64,000 nt of DNA from Mycobacterium sp. 1100029.7 (GTDB taxonomy: Bacteria > Actinomycetota > Actinomycetes > Mycobacteriales > Mycobacteriaceae): contig NZ_LZSC01000027.1 in the NCBI RefSeq assembly GCF_001665235.1, forward strand, positions 57,112 to 121,111. The letters are read 5' to 3'. A program made the position numbers and the translations under genes. The stretch's first letter is position 1, and the number at the start of each line of letters is the position of its first letter. Below the pieces are notes generated by a model. It worked only from the letters and a program-made list of their open reading frames with translations. It was not told where the DNA came from and made no database searches. Shown in pieces: positions 17,365 through 27,274 of this stretch.

Positions 17365-17952
17365 ATGATGATCTCCCCCGCGACCACCCGACTGGCCGGC
17401 GCCGTGCTGCTCGGCGCGGTGGTGTGTGGCTGCCACGCCGCTCGGCATCCGGCCGCCCCCGCCAGTTCGACCAGCGCCACCACGACGGTCACCACAACCA
17501 CCCAGGCCGTGGCACCGGTCACCAGAATCCAGCCGTTGCCGGTTCGTCCCGTGACGACGTCACAACCCACGACGCCCGAGAAGTGCCCCGCCACCAATCC
17601 GGCCGCACCGGCACCGCCGGACAAGGGACTTGTCACGTGTGACCTCGCCCGGACCACGCGCTACACGTTGGGCCCCGAGGTGATGCGCCTGGTCCTGACG
17701 CACGTAGACGCACCCAAACCGCTGACATCGGACTTTTTCGAGGTGAACCTGACGACGGATCCGGCATCGGCGACCGCGTGGGCGGGCTACACCGCCGGGC
17801 ATCTGCACGACCACATCGCATTCGTCCGCGACGACACGGTTTTGGAGGCACCGATCATCGAAGAGCAGGTCACCTCCGGGCAGATCGCGCTGACGACTCA
17901 GACTGCGCCGGCCGCGGACCATCTGGCCCAATTGGCGGCGCGGCCGGCATGA
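17365..17952 (+). CDS. Putative lipoprotein with SecD P1-head-like domain
   Basis: A 195-residue exported protein. A short N-terminus and hydrophobic stretch (LAGAVLLGAVVCGC) end in a lipobox-like Cys near residue 23, so lipidation at the membrane is likely. A Thr/Ala/Pro-rich linker follows to about residue 85. The remaining segment (VNLTTDPAS, then HIAFVRDDTVLEAPIIEEQV, then GQIAL) resembles the P1 head subdomain of the protein-export factor SecD, which several actinobacterial lipoproteins share. It lacks the SecD membrane domain, so it cannot replace SecD. Its stop overlaps the start of the isomerase gene (ATGA). The role is unknown. Confidence 0.75.
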   Translation: MMISPATTRLAGAVLLGAVVCGCHAARHPAAPASSTSATTTVTTTTQAVAPVTRIQPLPVRPVTTSQPTTPEKCPATNPAAPAPPDKGLVTCDLARTTRYTLGPEVMRLVLTHVDAPKPLTSDFFEVNLTTDPASATAWAGYTAGHLHDHIAFVRDDTVLEAPIIEEQVTSGQIALTTQTAPAADHLAQLAARPA

Positions 17953-18770
17953 CCGAGCTCGCCATCGGCTTTCTCAACGGATTCGGGCTTCCGCCAGTGG
18001 AATTCATTGATCTTGCCGGTGATCTCGGCTGTCGCTACGTCTCGGCGGTGGTGCAGGGTGTACCCCTGGTGCCGCTGGGTTACCCGCCGTTCAGCCTCAA
18101 AGACGACGCCGCGCTGCGCAGGGAGGTCCGGGCCGCAATGACACACCGCGGCGTGGCCGCATCGCTGGGCGATGGATTTCTGGTGTTGCCCGACACTGAC
18201 ATCACTTCGTTCGCTGCCGATCTCGATGTGTTGGCCGAGCTGGGCGTCCCCCGGATCAACGTCGTCAGCCTCGACCCCGACCTGGGCCGCACATTCGACA
18301 AGTTCGCGTCGTTGGCCGAACTCGCCTCTCAGCGCGGCATCCAGACCGTCGTCGAACCGGTACCCGGACTGACCGTTGGCGATCTGGCGACGGCGGTGGC
18401 CGCACGAGAACACGTCGGGCTCGACGACTTTCGGCTGCTGATCGACACCATGCATGTGGTACGCGCCGGCGCCGGCGCCGCCGACATCGCGGCGCTGGAC
18501 CCCGATGCCGTCGGTTACGCCCAACTCAACGACACCACGCTGCGGCCACGCCTGGACAACTACATGGAAGAAGCCATGTTCGAGCGCATGGTTCCCGGCG
18601 AAGGCGAACTGCCGCTGCTCGACATGCTGTCCGCGCTGCCCGCCGATATAGTGCTCGAAATCGAAGTTCCCAGAAGGTCATTGGCGCTGGACGGGGTCAG
18701 CGCGATCGACCGGACACGTCCGTGCGTCGCCGCGGCTCGTCGCCTGCTATCCGAAATCGGACGGCAATAG
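17949..18770 (+). CDS. Sugar phosphate isomerase/epimerase-like TIM barrel (AP endonuclease 2 family)
   Basis: A 273-residue TIM-barrel protein of the xylose isomerase-like/AP endonuclease 2 superfamily. Conserved acid and His landmarks are VVEPVPGLT, LLIDTMHVVRAG, QLNDTTLRP and VPGEGELPL, where Glu, Asp, His and Glu residues would hold a divalent metal. Members isomerise or epimerise sugars, inositols or hydroxy acids. It is translationally coupled to the lipoprotein gene upstream and converges on a Gfo/Idh oxidoreductase two bases away. The two families are often paired in inositol or sugar catabolism, so a joint role is plausible. Confidence 0.82.
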   Translation: MTELAIGFLNGFGLPPVEFIDLAGDLGCRYVSAVVQGVPLVPLGYPPFSLKDDAALRREVRAAMTHRGVAASLGDGFLVLPDTDITSFAADLDVLAELGVPRINVVSLDPDLGRTFDKFASLAELASQRGIQTVVEPVPGLTVGDLATAVAAREHVGLDDFRLLIDTMHVVRAGAGAADIAALDPDAVGYAQLNDTTLRPRLDNYMEEAMFERMVPGEGELPLLDMLSALPADIVLEIEVPRRSLALDGVSAIDRTRPCVAAARRLLSEIGRQ

Positions 18771-18772
18771 TT

Positions 18773-19762
18773 TCAGCTCGGCTCGCGAAGCGGCAACCCC
18801 GCGGCCCGATAGATCGAATCGATGACGGTCATGTTCTCGATCGCGTCCGCGGCGGTCGTTTTCACCGGCTCACCGCGCAGTACCGCCGCGGCGAACGCGT
18901 CGAGCTGATAGGCGTAGGACGCGCGCCGCGGGAAGGTCTCCACGCGATTGTCGCGGGCCGTGCGAATCGAAAGCCGGTGAAACATCTGGGGCATCGCGGG
19001 ATTGAGCAGATGCAGCTCGCCCTGTTCGCCGATCACCTTGGCGCTGATATCGAGTAGCCGCCGCGACCACATCGAGCAGTGCACCCGGCCGGTGTGCCCG
19101 GCGTCGAACCGCAGCTCCGCCGTCATGGCCCGGTCGATCTGCGAATCACGCAGCTTCGCTTGCGCCGAAACGACTTCCGGGGTGGAACCGCCGAACGTGC
19201 GGGCCATGTGCACCGTGTAGCAGCCGGCATCCATTGTGGCGCCTCCGGCCAGCGCGTAGTTGTAGCGAATGTTGGAAAACAACGGCATCGGAAAGCAGAG
19301 CGTGGCTTCCACTCGCCTGAGCTTGCCCAACTCCCCCGAGCCGATGATCTCCTCGGCCCGCAACGTCAGCGGATGGTAGCGATAGTGGAATGCCTCCATC
19401 ACCACTTGATCCGACGCCGCGGTGAGTTCGGCGATCTCGCGGGCTTCAGCGGCGTTGGCCGTGAACGGCTTTTCACAGAGCACGTGTTTCCCGGCGGCCA
19501 ATGCGGCCCGGGTCCACTTGCCGTGCAGGCCGTTTGGCAGCGGATTGTAGATCGCATCGATATCCGGATCGGCGACGAGCTTCTGGTAGTCGTCGTATAC
19601 CCGGGCAATGCCGTGCTTGGCGGCGAACGCCTGGGCACGCGCGCCATCACGTGCGGCCACCGCGGCGACCACCACGTCGGCATTGTCTCTGGCGGGCTTG
19701 ATCAGCGCCGCGGGCGCGATCTGGGCGGCACCGAGGATGCCGATGCGCAGCTGTTCAGCCAT
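18773..19762 (-). CDS. Gfo/Idh/MocA-family NAD(P)-dependent oxidoreductase
   Basis: A 329-residue protein with an N-terminal Rossmann domain (GILGAAQIAPAALIKPA) and the family motif CEKPFTANAAEA near residue 95. Its C-terminal domain is the alpha/beta substrate-binding type. Gfo/Idh enzymes oxidise or reduce sugar and cyclitol hydroxyls using the Lys of EKP. The catalytic-helix region reads GGATMDAGCYTVH, containing the conserved Asp and His. It converges with the isomerase gene and sits 21 bases downstream of the flavin monooxygenase gene on the same strand. Confidence 0.92.
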   Translation of the reverse strand: MAEQLRIGILGAAQIAPAALIKPARDNADVVVAAVAARDGARAQAFAAKHGIARVYDDYQKLVADPDIDAIYNPLPNGLHGKWTRAALAAGKHVLCEKPFTANAAEAREIAELTAASDQVVMEAFHYRYHPLTLRAEEIIGSGELGKLRRVEATLCFPMPLFSNIRYNYALAGGATMDAGCYTVHMARTFGGSTPEVVSAQAKLRDSQIDRAMTAELRFDAGHTGRVHCSMWSRRLLDISAKVIGEQGELHLLNPAMPQMFHRLSIRTARDNRVETFPRRASYAYQLDAFAAAVLRGEPVKTTAADAIENMTVIDSIYRAAGLPLREPS

Positions 19763-19783
19763 GCGCCCGACCGTACCGATGAC

Positions 19784-20995
19784 TCACCGGCGGGCCCAGG
19801 CTGGGGCCCGCTCGGGACGAACGCCCACGCCGATGAAATACGCGGGCAGCACCGACAGCCACGGCAATCGCTGCAGCACATCCAACAATGCCCCCGGTGG
19901 TGTGGGGTCGGCCCCACGAAACAGCGGCCCCAGCCCGCGCTGCAGGAACCGTTGCACGCCTTGGGTTACCGCCGTGGGAAACAGCCGGCGACGTCGCACT
20001 GCCGCCAGGTCCCGATCGGTGACGTGGTGCTGCCGCAGCGGCTCGGCGAGGATGGTCGCGGCGGCGACGGCATCCTGGACCGCCAGATTGATGCCGACAC
20101 CGCCCAACGGCGACATCGCATGCGCCGCATCGCCGATACACAACAGACCATCGGTGTGCCAACGCCGCAACCGATCCACCCGAACATCGAGATGCTTGAT
20201 GTCGTCCATGGACGTCAGGGTCGCCACCGCGTCGGCCGATTCCGGCAACAGCGCACTGATGTCGCGGCGAAACGCCTCGATGCCGTTGGCCCGCAGCTGC
20301 GGGTCGGTCCCCTTGGCCCCGATGTAGGCGATCTGGTTGTAACCCTCCCGCGGAATCACCCCGAGGGCCTTACCGGGGCCCACCCGCGGCAGGAACGAGA
20401 ATTCCTGCTCGCCCTCGCGCGGCAACCGAAACCACCACACGTCGAAGTTAACCGGGTATTCGCGGCTCTGCAGGCCGGCCGCACGCCGCGCCATCGACCA
20501 TCGGCCGTCGCAGGCGACGGTCAATTCGGCGCGGATCTCACCGGGCCCGTCCGGGCCCTGGTAGCGCACGCCGGCAACCTTGCCGCGTTCCCGCAGCAAG
20601 CCGGTGGCCTCGGTGTTCATCCGCAACGTGAACGTCGGCTCCTGTTGAGCCACATCGGCCAGCAGGTTGAGCAGATCCCATTGCGGCACCATCGCGACGA
20701 ACGGGTGCGGTTGACGCAGCCTTCCGAAATCGACGTATGTCACCGACCTTCCGTCGGATTCGAACCTGGCGCTGTGGACTTCACTGTGCGGCAGGGCATC
20801 GAAACGCTCCCACAAGCCCAGCTCGTCGAGCAGTCGCATCGTCGTCGGATGCACGGTGTCACCGCGGAAGTCGCGCAGGAAGTCGCCGTGCTTTTCCAGC
20901 AGTGTGACCTCGACACCGGCCCGTGCCAGCAGCAGTCCGAGGACCATTCCGGCCGGGCCGCCGCCGATCACCGCGCAGGTTGTCGTCTCAGCCAT
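19784..20995 (-). CDS. FAD-dependent aromatic-hydroxylase-type monooxygenase
   Basis: A 403-residue class A flavoprotein monooxygenase relative. The FAD ADP-binding motif VIGGGPAGMVLGLLLARAGV is near the N-terminus, and the second FAD motif LLCIGDAAHAMSPLGGVGIN is near residue 285. A DGRWS region corresponds to the conserved DG motif. These enzymes hydroxylate aromatic or enolic substrates with NAD(P)H and oxygen. The gene follows the arylsulfatase by 37 bases, so the pair may release and then hydroxylate an aryl alcohol, by inference. The C-terminus is Arg/Pro-rich and ends within 22 bases of the Gfo/Idh start. Confidence 0.9.
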   Translation of the reverse strand: MAETTTCAVIGGGPAGMVLGLLLARAGVEVTLLEKHGDFLRDFRGDTVHPTTMRLLDELGLWERFDALPHSEVHSARFESDGRSVTYVDFGRLRQPHPFVAMVPQWDLLNLLADVAQQEPTFTLRMNTEATGLLRERGKVAGVRYQGPDGPGEIRAELTVACDGRWSMARRAAGLQSREYPVNFDVWWFRLPREGEQEFSFLPRVGPGKALGVIPREGYNQIAYIGAKGTDPQLRANGIEAFRRDISALLPESADAVATLTSMDDIKHLDVRVDRLRRWHTDGLLCIGDAAHAMSPLGGVGINLAVQDAVAAATILAEPLRQHHVTDRDLAAVRRRRLFPTAVTQGVQRFLQRGLGPLFRGADPTPPGALLDVLQRLPWLSVLPAYFIGVGVRPERAPAWARR

Positions 20996-21032
20996 GGCCG
21001 TCCCGAATTCCCTTGCCGGATAGAGTCATTGC

Positions 21033-22706
<1,674 letters not shown>

Positions 22707-22763
22707 TTAGGCTCATTTCCAGCGCGACGCAGTGCGGCCGAACACCGACGGAGGGGCCACGAA

Positions 22764-23783
22764 ATGCTGGCACAGTTCGACATGTCCATTCCCGTGGTTG
22801 CCGCCCCGATGTCGGGTGGGCCGACGACGCCGGCAATGGTGTCGGCCGCGACGAGAGCCGGCGGCCTGGGCATGCTGGCAGCCGGCTACAAGACCGTCGA
22901 GGCGGTCGAAGCCGAGCTCAAGGCGGTGCGTGCCGAGGCAATCCCGTTCGGTATCAATCTGTTTGCGCCCAACCCGGTGCCGGTCGATCCGGACCGCTAC
23001 CGTGCCTACGCCGCGGTCATTCAGCGAGAGGCCGACGAGTTCGGCCTGACCCTGCCGGCCGAGCCGATCGAGGACACCGATCGCTTCGAGGAGAAGATCG
23101 CGCTGTTGCTCGACGACCCGGTGCCGATGGTGTCGTTCACGTTCGGCATCCCGGAGCGCAGTGTGATCGCGGCACTGCGGCAGGCCAAGACCTTGGTGGT
23201 GCAGACGGTGACGACGCCCGAGGAGGCAGCGCAGGCCCAGGCCGCCGGTGTGGACATGCTGGCGGTGCAGGCCGCGGCCGCCGGCGGCCATTCCGGCACG
23301 CTCTCGCCGCTGCGGCCGTTGCGGCCGGTGCCGATCGTCGATCTGGTCGCACAGGTCACCGCGGCCGTGCCGCTGCCGGTGCTCGCCGCTGGCGGGCTGG
23401 CCACCCCGGACGCGGTGGCCGATGTCATCCGCGCGGGTGCGGTGGCCGCGGTGGTGGGCACGGTGCTGCTGCGTGCCACCGAAAGCGGCGCGTCGGCCAC
23501 GCATCAGGCCGCCCTGACCGATCCCGCGCGCACCGAGACGGTGCTGACTCATGCGTTCACCGGCCGCCCCGCCCGTGGCCTGCGCAACACGTTCATCGAC
23601 GACCACGAGGGCCAGGCGCCGTTCGGTTATCCCGCGATCCACTACCTGACCAGCCCGCTGCGTAAAGCCGCTGCCGCGGCCGGCAAACCGGATTATGTCC
23701 ACCTGTGGGCGGGGACCGGATACCGGCACGCCAGCGCCGAGCCCGCCGTGGACATTCTGCAGCGGCTCGCGTCCAGCGTGTGA
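22764..23783 (+). CDS. Nitronate monooxygenase (2-nitropropane dioxygenase family)
   Basis: A 339-residue FMN-dependent TIM barrel. The N-terminus PVVAAPMSGGPTTPAMVSA and GGLGMLAAGYK match the family, as do the FMN phosphate-binding segments QAAAAGGHSG and VLAAGGLATPDAVADV. These enzymes oxidise alkyl nitronates; many mycobacterial members have unknown, perhaps detoxifying, roles. The ATG at 22764 follows a GGAGGGG ribosome-binding site, so the long in-frame extension antisense to the sulfatase is not coding. It converges with the methyltransferase gene. Confidence 0.93.
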   Translation: MLAQFDMSIPVVAAPMSGGPTTPAMVSAATRAGGLGMLAAGYKTVEAVEAELKAVRAEAIPFGINLFAPNPVPVDPDRYRAYAAVIQREADEFGLTLPAEPIEDTDRFEEKIALLLDDPVPMVSFTFGIPERSVIAALRQAKTLVVQTVTTPEEAAQAQAAGVDMLAVQAAAAGGHSGTLSPLRPLRPVPIVDLVAQVTAAVPLPVLAAGGLATPDAVADVIRAGAVAAVVGTVLLRATESGASATHQAALTDPARTETVLTHAFTGRPARGLRNTFIDDHEGQAPFGYPAIHYLTSPLRKAAAAAGKPDYVHLWAGTGYRHASAEPAVDILQRLASSV

Positions 23784-23795
23784 GACGTCGCGGAC

Positions 23796-24614
23796 CTAGA
23801 ACGTGAAGCGGTTCAGCACGTCGTAGGGGCCGAACGGCGAGGCACTGAAAAACCGGTAGATCCACCGTACGGCGGTCGCGTCGATCTTCTCGTAACCGGC
23901 CAGTGCCGGCGACCGCTCGACGAACCGCAGTTTCGGGTGCCACGCTTGGACATCCCGCGCGTCTTTGATGCCCCACTTGATGATGCCTTTGGTGAACAAC
24001 TTCGACATGGCGGGAGCCATCGCCGAAAGGGTGTCGAATTGCATTTCACCGCAGTCGAATCGGTCGAGAAGCCGCGTGAATAGCTGGCGGACTTCACTTT
24101 CCGCCACATACATCAGCAGGCCCTCGGCGACGATCAGTGTCGGGTGCCCGGTCGGAATCTGGCCGACCCACTGCGGGTCGGTCACCGACGAGCCGATCAT
24201 CCGGTAGTGCTCCGTCTCGTCGTACAGGCGGCGGCGAAGGTCGATGACGCTGGCCTGGTCGAGGTCGAACCACTGCACTGCGGGCGGTACGTCAAGGCGG
24301 AACGCACGTCCGTCGAGGCCACAGCCCAGATGCAGCACCACCGACTCGGGATGGCGCTGCAGAAAGTCGGCGCACCAGTCGTCGAGCTGCTTGGCGCGTA
24401 ACGCGACCAGATACTGATTAGCCGCGGGAAACGAAGTGCGGCGCATGCGGTTGAAGTCGTACTCGATGCGGTCGACGGCCTCCGCGGCCGCATGGTCTCC
24501 GAGAATCGGTCGCCGAGCGCGGCTTTCGCAGGCGCGCAGATAGAGCGTCACGAGGTTCGTCCACTCCACCGAGCCCCATGGGACGGACCTGAAATCCACC
24601 TTCTCCGTCGTCAC
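23796..24614 (-). CDS. SAM-dependent methyltransferase, LCMT/TcmP (PPM) type
   Basis: A 272-residue class I methyltransferase of the leucine carboxyl methyltransferase/TcmP-like group. SAM motif I is VVLHLGCGLDGRAFRLD and the downstream acidic loop is VAEGLLMYVAESEV. The group methylates carboxyl or hydroxyl oxygens of small molecules. The GTG at 24614 has GAGGAG at six-base spacing, so the longer upstream frame is rejected. It stands alone; about 210 bases of sequence with no recognised gene separate it from the small membrane protein gene. Confidence 0.88.
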   Translation of the reverse strand: MTTEKVDFRSVPWGSVEWTNLVTLYLRACESRARRPILGDHAAAEAVDRIEYDFNRMRRTSFPAANQYLVALRAKQLDDWCADFLQRHPESVVLHLGCGLDGRAFRLDVPPAVQWFDLDQASVIDLRRRLYDETEHYRMIGSSVTDPQWVGQIPTGHPTLIVAEGLLMYVAESEVRQLFTRLLDRFDCGEMQFDTLSAMAPAMSKLFTKGIIKWGIKDARDVQAWHPKLRFVERSPALAGYEKIDATAVRWIYRFFSASPFGPYDVLNRFTF

Positions 24615-24825
24615 TGTCCACTCCTCGGTGATCGCGAAACCCGCACACAGACAGCGAAGCGCATTGGCCGCCCGCTGGCAATGCTTTGCCGGCAAAAGCG
24701 CTGTTCACGCCTCGTGCGGGCGAACCATCCGGACCTGAGCCCATCCGGGCGAGGCTGTGCTCCGAACAACTGTCGAGCAACGGTTGTGGTGGGTGACACC
24801 GCAAGGTCAAGAAAGGGGCCTCTCG

Positions 24826-25191
24826 ATGCGACAGGTGACGTTCAAAATGGTTGCCGCTGGCGATGGTTCACCACCAACCTCAACCGGATACTGCTACTAC
24901 CTGGTGGCGCACGCGATGGCGACCGTGTTGTTGCTGATCACTCTGGTGGCCGCAGTGTGGCAATTCATGGACTGGGTGGTGACGCCGTCGTGCCTTGACG
25001 CCAGCTCGTCCTCGACGACCGCTCCAGTGTCGTCGGGATCCACGAAGGCCTTGGAGATCCGCACCAGTGCCGATCGACCTGGGGTTTCCCACACGAGCTG
25101 GACCGAGCGGCCGGTCGCGTACCGCACCGCGGCCCGCACCCACACGATGGCCGACGGCAGCGAGTGCCCCTGCCCGAAATCGGGCAAATGA
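24826..25191 (+). CDS. Small hypothetical membrane-anchored protein
   Basis: A 121-residue reading frame supported by a GAAAGGGG ribosome-binding site seven bases before ATG and by strong G/C preference at codon third positions. After about 25 polar residues a single hydrophobic segment (AHAMATVLLLITLVAAVWQF) predicts one membrane span, followed by a Ser/Thr-rich tail with Cys near the C-terminus (CPCPKSGK). No family was recognised. A competing antisense frame of similar length overlaps it, so the call is moderate. It converges with the amidohydrolase gene seven bases away. Confidence 0.5.
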   Translation: MRQVTFKMVAAGDGSPPTSTGYCYYLVAHAMATVLLLITLVAAVWQFMDWVVTPSCLDASSSSTTAPVSSGSTKALEIRTSADRPGVSHTSWTERPVAYRTAARTHTMADGSECPCPKSGK

Positions 25192-25198
25192 GCGTGTG

Positions 25199-26467
25199 TC
25201 AATACGCCTCGGGATCCCGCTGCACGGCTTCGGGCACCGGGTGCTGGTACAACCGGGACGCGTTCTCCCAAGTGAATTTGCGGATAGCATCCGGCGGCAG
25301 GTCGCCGATCTGTTCGTGGATCGTCTCTTGCGTGTGTGGCCAGGTCGAATCACAGTGCGGATAATCGGCTTCCAGCATGATGTTGTCCATGCCGATGCGC
25401 TCGCGCTGCACGAACGACGACTTGTCCTCCACCGCACAGAACCAGAAGTTTCGCGTGAAAACCTCAGCGGGAGAGAGCTTCTCCCCCAGGGCCTGCCACG
25501 TCCCGTACATCGCATGGTAGCTGAGCATGTGGTCGAGCCGGTCGAGCAGCCCTGCCACCCAACCGATTCCGCCTTCGGACAGACAGATTTTGAGATCCGG
25601 GAGTCTGCTGGGCAATCCGGAGTAAAGCCAGTCGACGGCCGCCGAGATCGCGTAGGCGAAGAACAGCACACCCTGCACATCCGGTGGAGCGTCTTCGGTG
25701 GTCGACGGTGAAGAGCCCGACGATCCGATATGCAGATTCACCACCGTCCCGGTTTCCGCGCAGGCCGCCATCATCGGATCCCAGTGGCCTGAATGGATGC
25801 TCGGCAATCCGAGCATCGCGGGGTTTTCGCTGAAGGTCACGGCGTGAAAGCCACGGTCGGCGTTCTCGTAGATCATCCGTGCGCCCAGTTCGGGGTCGAG
25901 CAGCCAGGGCAGCTGGCACGGGATGATCCTGTCGGGATACGACCCGGCCCACACCTCGAAATGCCAGTCGTTCCAGGCGCGGACCGAAGCAAGTGCCAGC
26001 TCCCGATCCTTGGTCACCTGCTGTAGCCGCTGACCGGCGAAACCCGGCAGAAACGACGGGAAATTCAACGACGCGTAGATGCCGTTGAGGTCCATGTCCA
26101 CGACGCGGGCGTGAATATCCCAAGCGCCCCTGCGCATTTCGTCGAATCGGACGGGTTCGAATCCATACTCCGACACCGGTCGTCCGACCACGGCGTTGAA
26201 ACCGACGTTGGGCAACTCCTGGTTGTCGTAGACCCAGGTCTGGCCGCCGCTGTCGGTGTCGACGACCCGAGGCGCCCGGTCGGCGAGCTTGCGCGGCAAC
26301 CGGCCGGTGAAGGTGTCCGGGGGTTCGACGATGTGGTCGTCGACCGAGATCACCGTGTAGCGGCGCGGTGCCCGTGGCGGGTCCGGCAGAAACGTGACCG
26401 ACCGCCCGTCACCGGTCTTGGCGGTGGTGAAGCTCAGATTTGCGGCCAGCTCGTCAATTGCCTTCAT
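25199..26467 (-). CDS. Amidohydrolase-family (amidohydrolase 2) protein
   Basis: A 422-residue TIM-barrel protein of the same broad family as the gene at 2872. The first strand reads VISVDDHIVEPPDTF, where the usual HxH pair is D-D-H as in many mycobacterial paralogues. Later landmarks are VVNLHIGSSG with a metal His, and MLEADYPHCDSTWP with the C-terminal Asp. Such proteins hydrolyse or decarboxylate cyclic acids. It is the last gene of an acyl-CoA synthetase, class II aldolase, amidohydrolase operon, 33 bases after the aldolase. No substrate can be assigned. Confidence 0.85.
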   Translation of the reverse strand: MKAIDELAANLSFTTAKTGDGRSVTFLPDPPRAPRRYTVISVDDHIVEPPDTFTGRLPRKLADRAPRVVDTDSGGQTWVYDNQELPNVGFNAVVGRPVSEYGFEPVRFDEMRRGAWDIHARVVDMDLNGIYASLNFPSFLPGFAGQRLQQVTKDRELALASVRAWNDWHFEVWAGSYPDRIIPCQLPWLLDPELGARMIYENADRGFHAVTFSENPAMLGLPSIHSGHWDPMMAACAETGTVVNLHIGSSGSSPSTTEDAPPDVQGVLFFAYAISAAVDWLYSGLPSRLPDLKICLSEGGIGWVAGLLDRLDHMLSYHAMYGTWQALGEKLSPAEVFTRNFWFCAVEDKSSFVQRERIGMDNIMLEADYPHCDSTWPHTQETIHEQIGDLPPDAIRKFTWENASRLYQHPVPEAVQRDPEAY

Positions 26468-26500
26468 GGTCGGCGACCTCCTTCCGCGTCGAGTGAGCGG

Positions 26501-27274
26501 TCACCCGAGCACCTCGCGATCCGCCTTGATCGTCATCCGTGCCGCCCCCGCCCAATACACGTCAGCGGCCCGTTCGATCAGCGATCGCTGCATGCCCACC
26601 ATGTCCGACCAATTCATTCCCACCGGCTCTTTGCCGGTGAGCATCACGTCGTAGGCCAGCTTGCACACCCGTTCGATCGATGCCGCCCGATACACCGCTT
26701 CGGCCAGATTGCGTCCCGTGGCGATGACGCCGTGGTTGGCCAGGATCGTCAGGTTCGCTCCTCCGATGCGTGCGGCGAGATCCGCTGCCCGCGAGGGGTT
26801 GTCGACCTCACCGTCGTAGGTTTCGACCAGGCACAGATCGTCGAGGAACAGCGAGCCGGTCTGATGCACGAGTTCGGGTAGCCGGCCCAGTGCGGCCAGC
26901 ACGCAGACATAGTAGGGGTGGTTGTGAATGACCACCCGGGCGTCCTGGCGGGCTCGGTGCAACTCGGTGTGAATGTGGATCGCGGGGGTGACGTCCCAGC
27001 GGCCGCGGACCACCCGCGCGTCGCGGTCCACCAAGCAAATGTCGGAGGCGGTGAGTTCCTGCCACCACAGGCCCCACGGGTTGACCAACATGTCGGTCTG
27101 CCCGTCGCGCTGCCAGGTGATGTGCCCGGCCATGTTCTCGGCGAACCCGATGCCGGCCAGGTGGCGAAAGGCGACGGCGAGCGCCTGTTCGTCGGACAAC
27201 TCCACCCCGACGGGGGGCACCACCGACGGCGCCCACACCTCCAGGCCACCTCGTCGTGGGTTAGGCGTGCTCAT
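26501..27274 (-). CDS. Class II aldolase/adducin-family protein
   Basis: A 257-residue class II aldolase-fold protein (L-fuculose-phosphate aldolase/adducin family). The Zn-binding His pair is in VVIHNHPYYV near residue 118, and a third His is in LANHGVIATG near residue 175. Family members perform metal-dependent aldol cleavage or decarboxylation. The start lies 14 bases inside the acyl-CoA synthetase gene, which implies coupled expression. The acyl-CoA synthetase partner suggests a hydroxyacid rather than a sugar phosphate, by inference. Confidence 0.9.
   Translation of the reverse strand: MSTPNPRRGGLEVWAPSVVPPVGVELSDEQALAVAFRHLAGIGFAENMAGHITWQRDGQTDMLVNPWGLWWQELTASDICLVDRDARVVRGRWDVTPAIHIHTELHRARQDARVVIHNHPYYVCVLAALGRLPELVHQTGSLFLDDLCLVETYDGEVDNPSRAADLAARIGGANLTILANHGVIATGRNLAEAVYRAASIERVCKLAYDVMLTGKEPVGMNWSDMVGMQRSLIERAADVYWAGAARMTIKADREVLG

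Noticed and set aside
17359..17367. TTGACA-like hexamer just before the lipoprotein start
   Set aside because: It touches the start codon, so it cannot serve as a -35 box for this gene.
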